Below, piece by piece: positions 13,565-19,541 of a DNA stretch of 19,541 bases. Source of the DNA: Anaerolineales bacterium (GTDB lineage Bacteria > Chloroflexota > Anaerolineae > Anaerolineales > UBA6663); NCBI GenBank assembly GCA_016789245.1, contig JAEURM010000012.1:1-19541 (forward strand), given 5' to 3'. The translations under genes were made by a program, and so were the position numbers. Every line of letters begins with the position of its first letter. Position 1 is the stretch's first letter. The notes below the pieces were generated by a model. That model worked only from the letters and a program-made list of their open reading frames with translations. It was not told where the DNA came from and searched no databases.

Positions 13565-14362
13565 TTATTTATCGCTTTCACTCTCTTGCGAAAGCCGATG
13601 GGCAAGCAGGATGGGGATGGTGGTGACGGCGATGACGAAGAAGGCCGTCACGTTGGTTACGGGTCGGTCACGCGGGCGGGAGAGTTGGTTGAGAATCCAA
13701 ATGGGCAAGGTGGTTTGTTGCCCAGCCGTGAACGTGGTGACGATGACTTCATCAAACGAGAGGGCGAAGGCCAGCATGCCGCCCGCCAGTAGTGCCGTAG
13801 CAATGGTGGGCAGAAGCACGTGCCGGAAAGTTTGCCAGCCGTTGGCCCCCAAATCCATAGACGCTTCAATTTGTGTGTGACTGGTGCGGCGCAAACGCGC
13901 AATTACGTTGTTGTAAACAGTGACGATGCAAAACGTGGCGTGGCCAATCACAATCGTCCAGAAGCTGAAATCTAAATCCATTAAGTTGAGGGCGGAACGC
14001 AACGCGATGCCGGTGACGATGCCGGGCAAGGCAATGGGCAGGATGACGAGGAAGGTGATGAGTTCTTTGCCGAAGAATTTGCGGTTGACGGCTAAGGCCG
14101 TGAGCAAGCCCAACACCAGTGCCATGCTCATAGCCGCCGCCGCCACTTGAACAGATAGCCACAGCGCTTCCCACAAATCGGCGCGGGCCAAGGCGGCAGG
14201 GAACCATTGCAAAGTTAGGCCGGGCGGCGGAAACGTAAAAGCCGATTCTTCAATGTTGAAGGCGTACAACACGATAATGCCCATTGGCCCATACAGGAAA
14301 AGTAATACGCCCATGGCCACCAGTGTTAAGCCAAGCGGCGCGCGTTCTTTATTAGAGCGCAT
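13565..14362 (-). CDS. potC: Polyamine-type ABC transporter permease PotC
   Basis: The 265-residue inner-membrane protein has about six hydrophobic segments and the EAA loop that contacts the ATPase ([20 protein letters not shown]), followed by a helix containing [14 protein letters not shown], typical of PotC. It forms half of the transmembrane channel with PotB. ATG 14362 overlaps the end of potB by 11 bases and AGGAG stands 7 bases upstream, so start and coupling are well supported. It is the last gene of potD-A-B-C and is followed by a strong terminator. The ligand is likely spermidine, putrescine or a related cation, by family only. Confidence 0.9.
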   Translation of the reverse strand: MRSNKERAPLGLTLVAMGVLLFLYGPMGIIVLYAFNIEESAFTFPPPGLTLQWFPAALARADLWEALWLSVQVAAAAMSMALVLGLLTALAVNRKFFGKELITFLVILPIALPGIVTGIALRSALNLMDLDFSFWTIVIGHATFCIVTVYNNVIARLRRTSHTQIEASMDLGANGWQTFRHVLLPTIATALLAGGMLAFALSFDEVIVTTFTAGQQTTLPIWILNQLSRPRDRPVTNVTAFFVIAVTTIPILLAHRLSQESESDK

Positions 14363-15287
14363 CGAAAGCTCCTAGTTTGCGGGCCACCAGCAAATACGCG
14401 CCCATGATGAGCATTGGCACAATGGTCATGGCCGCCGCCAGCGGGATGTTGCCCGCCGTGCCCTGATGCCGGTAAACGGCCATGCCGATGAAGAAGCTGG
14501 AATCGCCAATAATCTGCGGGATGATGAAATCACCGAGAGTGAGCGAAAACGTAAAAATACTGCCCGCCACTACGCCGGGGAAAACCAGTGGCAGGGTAAC
14601 GTTCCGAAAGGTTTGGCCGGGCCGGGCACCCAAATCGCCGGAGGCCTCCAGCAGGCTTTTGGGCAAACGCTCCAAAGCGGCCTGCACCGGCAGAATCATG
14701 TACGGCAACCAGATGTACACAAACACAATAAACATGCCAATGAGTGAAGTGGAAAGTGAAGCGCCGCCGATGGTGGGTAGGCTAAGAAGGGCATCAATTA
14801 TCCCGCCCGCGCCAACCAATTCAAACAGCCACGTCACAATGCCTTCTTTGGCAAGGATGGTTTTCCACGCATAGACGCGCACAATGTAGCTTGACCAAAG
14901 CGGCAGGATGATGGCCAAATACAGCGCCGCTTTGAGCCGCCCACTGGTGTAACGGGCAATGTAATATGCCAACGGAAACGCCAGCAGAGCGCTCGCCACC
15001 GTAACGGCGCTCGCCATGGCCACCGTGCGGGTGAAGATATCCACGTTGGCCGGTTGAAGCAATTCGGCGTACGTGCGCAGAGTAAATTCCCGCACCACCA
15101 CCCCACTAAATTCATCAATGTAAAAGAAGCCTTGCACCAGTAAAGTAGCCAGTGAGCCAAGATACACCACGCCCAGCCACAACAGCGGCGGCAGAAGCAG
15201 AAAAAATAAAAATAAGATTGGGCGGTTGTAAAGAAATGTGGCGAAGCGGCCAAACAAGCTGGGGGTGGAAGGCTGATTGGTGGCCAC
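14352..15287 (-). CDS. potB: Polyamine-type ABC transporter permease PotB
   Basis: The 311-residue permease has a basic N-terminus, an early hydrophobic helix ([20 protein letters not shown]), a long extracytoplasmic loop, and the binding-protein-dependent permease core. The EAA loop is [20 protein letters not shown], followed by [17 protein letters not shown], matching the PotB branch. The GTG start at 15287 lies 2 bases beyond the potA TAG stop, with GGAGG inside the end of potA about 10 bases upstream. It pairs with PotC and PotA. Length is slightly above the usual 275-300 because of the N-terminal extension. Confidence 0.9.
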   Translation of the reverse strand: MATNQPSTPSLFGRFATFLYNRPILFLFFLLLPPLLWLGVVYLGSLATLLVQGFFYIDEFSGVVVREFTLRTYAELLQPANVDIFTRTVAMASAVTVASALLAFPLAYYIARYTSGRLKAALYLAIILPLWSSYIVRVYAWKTILAKEGIVTWLFELVGAGGIIDALLSLPTIGGASLSTSLIGMFIVFVYIWLPYMILPVQAALERLPKSLLEASGDLGARPGQTFRNVTLPLVFPGVVAGSIFTFSLTLGDFIIPQIIGDSSFFIGMAVYRHQGTAGNIPLAAAMTIVPMLIMGAYLLVARKLGAFDAL

Positions 15288-15289
15288 GG

Positions 15290-16330
15290 CTAATTGCCCT
15301 CCGCCAAACGATGGATATGCTCACGCCCCCACGCGAGGCGCACGCGGCGGCCTTTGGCGGCCAAAACATCCATGGAAGTGGCGCGCAAGTTTTGCTCAAT
15401 CACGGTGAGCTGGCCGCCAGAATCCAGTGCCACTTCGTAGCGCGTGTTCATGCCCAAGTACACTACTTCGTGAATCTGCCCATCGGCCACAAACTCTGTG
15501 GGGGCCACCGCGCTGTTCGGCTCACGCAGATGGATTTTTTCTGGCCGGACGGTAAAGGTGTGGGCTTGGCCAGTGATGGCCCGCGCGGCTTCCGCTTGCA
15601 CAATGTTGGAGATGCCCACAAAGCCCGCCACAAATTTGGTTTGCGGGCTTTCGTAAATTTCCGCCGGTGAGCCAACTTGCTCAATCTGGCCGTGGTTGAA
15701 AACCGCCAGCCGGTCACTCATCGTTAACGCTTCTTCTTGGTCATGCGTTACAAAAATAAAGGTGATGCCCACTTGTTGCTGAATGGCTTTCAATTCAACC
15801 TGCATCTGTTGGCGCAGTTTTAAGTCCAAAGCGCCCAGCGGCTCATCTAGCAATAACACACGCGGCTGGTTAATGAGGGCGCGGGCGAGAGCCACCCGTT
15901 GCCGCTGGCCGCCGGAAAGTTGTGAAGGCTTGCGCTTGCCCATACTTGGTAGGCGCACCAACTCCAGCATGGCCTGCACGCGCTTTTCGCGCTCGGCCTT
16001 CGCCACTTTCTTAATCATCAAGCCGTAGCCAATATTGTCCGCCACCGTCATGTGCGGGAAGAGCGCATAATCTTGAAACACCGTGTTCACATCGCGCTCG
16101 TAGGGCGGCAAGTTGGTTACGTCTTGCCCGTACAGCATAATTTGGCCAGCAGTGGGGTGCTCAAACCCGGCAATCATGCGCAAGCAAGTGGTTTTGCCGG
16201 AGCCAGACGGGCCAAGCAGGGTGAAGAATTCCCCACTATTAATATCTAAACTTACGCCGTCCACGGCGCGAACTTCGCCGAAGTGGCGGCTGACGTTAGT
16301 GAAGCGAACGGCAGGGGATGAATTGGTCAT
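15290..16330 (-). CDS. potA: Polyamine-type ABC transporter ATPase PotA
   Basis: The 346-residue ATPase energises the importer from the cytoplasmic face. All motifs are intact: Walker A GPSGSGKT (40-47), Q-loop Q86 in [10 protein letters not shown], signature LSGGQ (138-142), Walker B LLLDEP (159-164) with D-loop GALD, and H-loop H196 in THDQEEA. The C-terminal region (from about residue 245) is the TOBE-type regulatory domain ([12 protein letters not shown]). Phrases such as [20 protein letters not shown] are characteristic of PotA. The gene follows potD after a gap holding a long hairpin and directly precedes potB. No Shine-Dalgarno sequence is obvious before ATG 16330. Confidence 0.93.
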   Translation of the reverse strand: MTNSSPAVRFTNVSRHFGEVRAVDGVSLDINSGEFFTLLGPSGSGKTTCLRMIAGFEHPTAGQIMLYGQDVTNLPPYERDVNTVFQDYALFPHMTVADNIGYGLMIKKVAKAEREKRVQAMLELVRLPSMGKRKPSQLSGGQRQRVALARALINQPRVLLLDEPLGALDLKLRQQMQVELKAIQQQVGITFIFVTHDQEEALTMSDRLAVFNHGQIEQVGSPAEIYESPQTKFVAGFVGISNIVQAEAARAITGQAHTFTVRPEKIHLREPNSAVAPTEFVADGQIHEVVYLGMNTRYEVALDSGGQLTVIEQNLRATSMDVLAAKGRRVRLAWGREHIHRLAEGN

Positions 16331-16353
16331 TCAGAGAAGGGGGTTTTGGATTT

Positions 16354-16407
16354 CGTGAAGCGTGAAACATGGAGAAGCGAAGTGGCTTCCACGTTTCACG
16401 CTTCACG
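16354..16407. repeat. Intercistronic hairpin made of 7-base repeats between potD and potA
   Basis: CGTGAAGCGTGAAAC (16354-16368) and GTTTCACGCTTCACG (16393-16407) pair perfectly over 15 bases and continue inward with one mismatch and a bulge. The arms are GTGAAGC/GTGAAAC-type 7-base units. It sits 7 bases after the potD stop codon. Confidence 0.75.
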
Positions 16408-16414
16408 GTTTTAC

Positions 16415-17689
16415 TTAACGTCCGCCAATTACAGCTACGTAATTGGTGACCCATTCATAGTAGGGCACACATTCCTTACTGCCATTGCCGCAGTCTGAGG
16501 TGGGCGTGCGCCACCATTGAATCTTGTCAAAGTCATTCAGGCCGTTGTTCACACAGCCCTCTTCACCGAGCAGGGCGTTGCCCGTGCAAGCATCCAACAC
16601 GGCGGGGATGGTTTGGAACCACGCGGCCAAATCGCCTTGCAGTTTGGGGTTGAGCGAGTGCTCTAGCCACATGTACGCACAATTCGGATGCGGGGCATCA
16701 ATGTGCATCATGGTGGTATCGGCCCAGCCCGTCGCGCCTTCCACCGGCACCACTTTTTCAATCGGCGCGCCGCCGCCCTTTAGCAGGTTGGCTTGGAACG
16801 GCCACGAGCCGGAGGCCACCACGCCTTCGTTCTTGAAGTCTTCCATCTGAACGAACGCATCGTGCCAGTAGCGGTTAATCAGCGGGCGTTGCTGACGGAG
16901 CAAATTCAACGCGGCGGTAAATTGGTCACGGGTCAGGGCGTACGGATCCGTGATGCCCAATTCAGGTTGTGTGGCCTTCAGATACAGCGCGGCATCGGCC
17001 ACGTAAATTGGGCCGTCATAGGCTTGAATGCGGCCTTTGTTGCTCTGGCCGTCGGGCAGAGTTTGCTCTTCAAACACCACGTTCCAGCTGGTGGGCGGTT
17101 GGTCACCAAAGGCCACTGTGTTGTACATCAACACGTTGGAGCCAGATTGATACGGCACGCCATAGTGCTTGCCATCCACCGTGTGCCACGGCGCGTTTTG
17201 CAAGCGCGAGTCCACTTTGCTAAAGCTGGGCACGAGGCTGATATTGATTTCTTGCAAGCGGCCACCGGCAATCAGGCGGTTGCTGGCGTCACCAGAGGCG
17301 GTCACCAAGTCAAAACCGCCTTCGTTCATCAGGGCCACCATTTCATCTGAAGTGCCAGCCGTTTTGTTGGTCACTTTACAGCCGGTCGCGGCCTCAAAAT
17401 CGGTCACCCAGTCAAAGTTGGGGTCAGTGGCTCCGCGTTCAATGTAACCAGCCCAAGAGATGATGGCCACTTCGCCTTCACCTTGGCCAATGGCTTGGAG
17501 CGGCGCGCCCTTTACGGGTGCTTCAACGGGTGGCGCGGTCACTACAACTTCGCGCACTTCTGGGGTGCCGGCCACTACCACCGTCTCTTTAACGGTGATG
17601 GTTTGCGGCGTGGGGGTGGCGGCGGGCGCACAGGCACTGACTAATAGCGCCACAGCCATCCCAGCAGACCAAAATTTTCTGCGGTTCAT
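16415..17689 (-). CDS. potD: Polyamine-type ABC transporter substrate-binding lipoprotein PotD
   Basis: The 424-residue lipoprotein captures the ligand outside the membrane and delivers it to PotBC. The signal peptide ends in LLVSAC (lipidated Cys20). A Pro/Thr/Val-rich stalk runs to about residue 68. The binding domain begins EVAIISWAGYIERGA and shows FEAATGCKVTNKTAGTSDEM, GFDLVTASGDASNRLI, YGVPYQSGSNVLMYN and VVASGSWPFQANLL. Six further cysteines (104, 337, 368, 379, 400, 407) could form disulfides, four of them in the last 60 residues, which is unusual for PotD. It is longer than typical PotD (about 350) because of the stalk and the Cys-rich end. GGAGG lies 6 bases before ATG 17689. It is the first gene of the operon. 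The exact ligand is not certain. Confidence 0.88.
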   Translation of the reverse strand: MNRRKFWSAGMAVALLVSACAPAATPTPQTITVKETVVVAGTPEVREVVVTAPPVEAPVKGAPLQAIGQGEGEVAIISWAGYIERGATDPNFDWVTDFEAATGCKVTNKTAGTSDEMVALMNEGGFDLVTASGDASNRLIAGGRLQEINISLVPSFSKVDSRLQNAPWHTVDGKHYGVPYQSGSNVLMYNTVAFGDQPPTSWNVVFEEQTLPDGQSNKGRIQAYDGPIYVADAALYLKATQPELGITDPYALTRDQFTAALNLLRQQRPLINRYWHDAFVQMEDFKNEGVVASGSWPFQANLLKGGGAPIEKVVPVEGATGWADTTMMHIDAPHPNCAYMWLEHSLNPKLQGDLAAWFQTIPAVLDACTGNALLGEEGCVNNGLNDFDKIQWWRTPTSDCGNGSKECVPYYEWVTNYVAVIGGR

Positions 17690-17722
17690 GGTTCTCCTCC
17701 GATTGAGAATTGAGTGGGATAA

Positions 17723-17734
17723 ATGTTATAACAT
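17723..17734. promoter_or_regulatory. 12-bp perfect palindrome in the pot operon promoter region
   Basis: ATGTTATAACAT is its own reverse complement and lies 34 bases upstream of the potD ATG in an AT-rich stretch containing possible -10 sequences (TATAAC, TATATG). It is a candidate operator for a dimeric repressor. Confidence 0.4.
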
Positions 17735-17771
17735 ATATTCGGACAAAACGGGAAGAGTTTTGTAGCAGAAA

Positions 17772-18863
17772 TCAGTTGAAGAACTGCCGCGCCACCCGCG
17801 CCATCAGGCCGCTCGTCACCTCATAGTTAATCGTCCCCCACCGCCGCGCCAACTCATCCGCCGTAATCTGTTCCGCGCCCTGCTGGCCAATCAGCACGGC
17901 TTCATCCCCCGCGCGCACGTTGGGGATGTGGCTAACGCTCACGATAATCTGATCCATGCATACGCGGCCCCGGATGGGCGCGCGCTGGCCACCAATCAGC
18001 ACGGCTTGGGCGCTGGGCGCACGGCGGAAACCATCCGCATAACCCACCGTCACCACCGCCAGCGTCTCCGTTTCAGTGGTGGTGTATTGGTGGCCGTAAC
18101 TTACGCCGTGGCCGGGTGGCAAAGTTTTTACCTGTGCCACACGCGCCTTCCATGTGAGCGCCGGGCGGAATTCTGGCGGGCAGGGCACTTCGGCAGATGG
18201 ATTTAGCCCGTACAGCGCAATGCCCAGCCGCACCACATCTAGCCGCGCGGCAGGCAGAGCGAATGCGCCCGCTGAGTTGCAGGCGTGAACCAGTGCGGGG
18301 CGCGTGGGCAGAGCGGCGATGAGTTCCTGAAAAACGGTGAGCTGTTTCTGCGCAGAAGCCGGGCTGGCCGCATCGGCGCTGGCAAAGTGTGTGAACGCGC
18401 CTTCAACATTCAACCCCTCCAATGCCCACACGGCTTGAAAGAAATTAGGAGCATCTTGCGGCAAAACGCCCAGCCGCCCCATGCCCGTGTCTATCTTGAG
18501 GTGAACGTTGGCCGTTTGGTTCAAGGCCCGTGCGGCGGAAGCGTACGCCGTGGCGCTTTCCCAATCAAACACCGTCAGCGTAAGCGCGTGCGCCAAAGCT
18601 TCCGGCGCGGCCTCCGGCGGCGTGTAACCCAACACCAAAATCGGCAACTGTAAGCCGGCGGCGCGCAGGGCCAAGCCTTCTTCGGTGCGGGCCACGCCCA
18701 ACCATTCTGCGCCCGCTTCTTGCGCGGCCCGCGCCACGCGAATAGCGCCGTGCCCATAGGCATTGGCTTTCACTACGGCCATTACGCGCGTTTGCGCCAA
18801 CGCCTGCATCTGGCGCACGTTGTTACGGATGGCGGCTAAATCAATTTCGGCCCACGTCAGCAT
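17772..18863 (-). CDS. alr: Alanine racemase
   Basis: The 363-residue PLP enzyme interconverts L- and D-alanine for peptidoglycan. The start WAEIDLAAIRNNV leads to the PLP lysine K32 in VVKANAYGHG. KIDTGMGRLG (123-132) and GAFTHFASAD follow, then HACNSAGA, VRLGIALYGLNP, and the catalytic tyrosine Y256 in GVSYGHQY. The C-terminal beta domain contains VTVGYADGFRR and GRVCMDQ. All key residues are present and the length is typical. ATG 18863 has no Shine-Dalgarno site; TACCAT ends 8 bases upstream and may be a -10 box. It is divergent from the SLC13 gene and lies 82 bases upstream of potD, which seems to have its own promoter region. A weak A/T-rich inverted repeat (17743-17763) lies after the stop codon. 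Confidence 0.95.
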   Translation of the reverse strand: MLTWAEIDLAAIRNNVRQMQALAQTRVMAVVKANAYGHGAIRVARAAQEAGAEWLGVARTEEGLALRAAGLQLPILVLGYTPPEAAPEALAHALTLTVFDWESATAYASAARALNQTANVHLKIDTGMGRLGVLPQDAPNFFQAVWALEGLNVEGAFTHFASADAASPASAQKQLTVFQELIAALPTRPALVHACNSAGAFALPAARLDVVRLGIALYGLNPSAEVPCPPEFRPALTWKARVAQVKTLPPGHGVSYGHQYTTTETETLAVVTVGYADGFRRAPSAQAVLIGGQRAPIRGRVCMDQIIVSVSHIPNVRAGDEAVLIGQQGAEQITADELARRWGTINYEVTSGLMARVARQFFN

Positions 18864-18923
18864 GAATGAGCATGGTAGATGGCGGCCAGCGGATTGTCAA
18901 CGCAAAACCTGAACATTTCTCTC

Positions 18924-18977
18924 GCGAAGCCCGCCAAGGCCGCTAAGGGCGCCTGAGTCTATCTTTGCGGGCTTTGC
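18924..18977. repeat. Imperfect hairpin repeat in the alr / SLC13 divergent region
   Basis: GCGAAGCCCGCCAA (18924-18937) pairs with TTTGCGGGCTTTGC (18964-18977) with two or three mismatches. The element lies between two divergent starts and therefore is not a terminator of either gene. Confidence 0.55.
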
Positions 18978-19021
18978 GTTCTTTGTGAGAGGTAAATACC
19001 AGCAATCTCAAATCAAAAATG

Positions 19022-19027
19022 TATAAT
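19022..19027 (+). promoter_or_regulatory. -10 box of the SLC13-type transporter gene
   Basis: A perfect TATAAT ends 11 bases before ATG 19039. No Shine-Dalgarno site is present and no good -35 box is visible. Confidence 0.45.
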
Positions 19028-19038
19028 CCCTTTGATAC

Positions 19039-19541
19039 ATGACGCCAGAAAATGCATTTCTGCTATTATTGTTTACGCTCACGGCCATAGTCCTCATAAA
19101 AGAGTGGCTTCGGCCCGATTTGGCCGCACTGCTTCTGTTAGTGGTGCTGGGTCTCACCGGCTTCGTTTCCGCTGATGAGCTATTTAATGGTTTCAGCCGC
19201 AGTGCCGTCATCACCATCATTGCGTTATTCATCATCACAGATGCATTGGAACGGACTGGCGCAACCCGCGTGTTGGGCCAATCCCTGCAAAGGCTGGCGG
19301 CGGGCAGTGAGGGCCGCACCACACTGGTAGTGATGTTGGCTACTGCCACGCTGTCACTTTTCATGAACACCATCGCCGCCGCCGCTGTGCTTCTGCCTGC
19401 CGTCATCGGCATCACCCGGCAGGGCAAATTACGCGCCAGCAAACTGCTTATCCCGCTTTCCTTCGGTGCCCTGCTGGGCGGTATGGCCACGCTCTTCACT
19501 ACCGCCAACATTTTGGTGAGCAATGCGCTGGCAGAACAGGG
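19039..19541 (+). CDS. SLC13-type (DASS) transporter, 3'-truncated by window edge
   Basis: The frame is open from ATG 19039 to the end of the window (167 complete codons). The product is very hydrophobic: AFLLLLFTLTAIVLI, then PDLAALLLLVVLGLTGF, then AVITIIALFIITDALERTGA, then TLVVMLATATLSLFMNTIAA, and KLLIPLSFGALLGGMATLFT followed by TANILVSN. The motif F-x-N-T-x-A with the later GG-x-x-TLF-x-x-x-NILVS matches the SLC13/divalent anion:Na+ symporter fold, which carries sulfate, dicarboxylates or phosphate; some family members also carry TrkA-C domains. The rest lies beyond the window, so the substrate class and domain content cannot be told. It is divergent from alr. Confidence 0.85.
   Translation, partial: MTPENAFLLLLFTLTAIVLIKEWLRPDLAALLLLVVLGLTGFVSADELFNGFSRSAVITIIALFIITDALERTGATRVLGQSLQRLAAGSEGRTTLVVMLATATLSLFMNTIAAAAVLLPAVIGITRQGKLRASKLLIPLSFGALLGGMATLFTTANILVSNALAEQ

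Noticed and set aside
11303..16407. CRISPR-like repeats
   Set aside because: The repeats are 7-10 bases, degenerate and without regular unique spacers, and no cas gene is present.
16793..17350. Plus-strand ORF of 185 codons, and a similar one at 15152-15670
   Set aside because: Both are antisense to well-supported potD and potA and have no recognisable domain.
17743..17763. ACAAAAC / GTTTTGT inverted repeat after alr as a terminator
   Set aside because: The stem is A/T-rich and not followed by a U run on the minus strand, so it is too weak to call.
19008..19523. Minus-strand ORF of 171 codons
   Set aside because: It is the complement of the SLC13 gene, whose plus-strand frame encodes clear transmembrane helices and family motifs and stays open to the window end.

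Overview
The window is one chromosomal stretch, probably from a member of the Chloroflexota (Anaerolineae-like). I infer this from the Pro/Thr-rich 'TPTP' linkers in surface proteins, a DUF4349 lipoprotein, a mix of genes with and without Shine-Dalgarno sites, and many short hairpin repeats between genes. No rRNA is present to fix the taxonomy. It looks like ordinary housekeeping DNA. I see no phage, insertion sequence, CRISPR array or defence island.

Layout. 1-1471: the 3' part of a penicillin-binding transpeptidase gene (+), a shared terminator, and tRNA-Gly(UCC) on the minus strand. 1508-3237: two minus-strand genes for membrane-anchored proteins, a tail-anchored TPR protein and an Mrr-like protein lacking the usual catalytic lysine. 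3238-4607: a structured leader and a 43-residue membrane microprotein, then a lipoprotein with a galactose-binding-like (F5/8 type C) domain. 4699-6395: the tsaE-tsaB-rimI operon (minus; tRNA t6A formation and ribosomal protein acetylation), divergent from a metallophosphoesterase gene (6546-7280). 7422-8354: DUF4349 lipoprotein. 8416-8772: MmcQ/YjbR-family protein. 8822-12348, all minus: uridine phosphorylase-like enzyme, RlmD/RumA-type rRNA methyltransferase, a receiver-only response regulator, and a Tat-exported, N-terminally reduced PotD-like protein that overlaps the regulator gene. 12526-13518: GT2 glycosyltransferase (+). 13565-17689: a complete polyamine-type ABC importer operon, potD-potA-potB-potC (minus). 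17772-18863: alanine racemase (minus). 19039-end: the 5' part of an SLC13-type transporter gene (+).

Functional links. Alanine racemase and the transpeptidase both serve peptidoglycan. The pot operon imports polyamines or a related cation. The reduced PotD-like protein beside the response regulator may be a sensory relative of the importer's binding protein.

Most notable signals: (1) short-period hairpin repeats occupy at least seven intergenic sites, and related sequence appears in frame inside two genes: a REP-like palindrome in the glycosyltransferase and a 7-base repeat run in the Fe-S loop of the rRNA methyltransferase; (2) several genes have a -10-like box only 6-11 bases before ATG and no Shine-Dalgarno site, which suggests leaderless mRNAs; (3) the response regulator / reduced Tat-PotD pair; (4) a microprotein with a structured leader; (5) a hairpin covering the ribosome binding site of the F5/8C lipoprotein.
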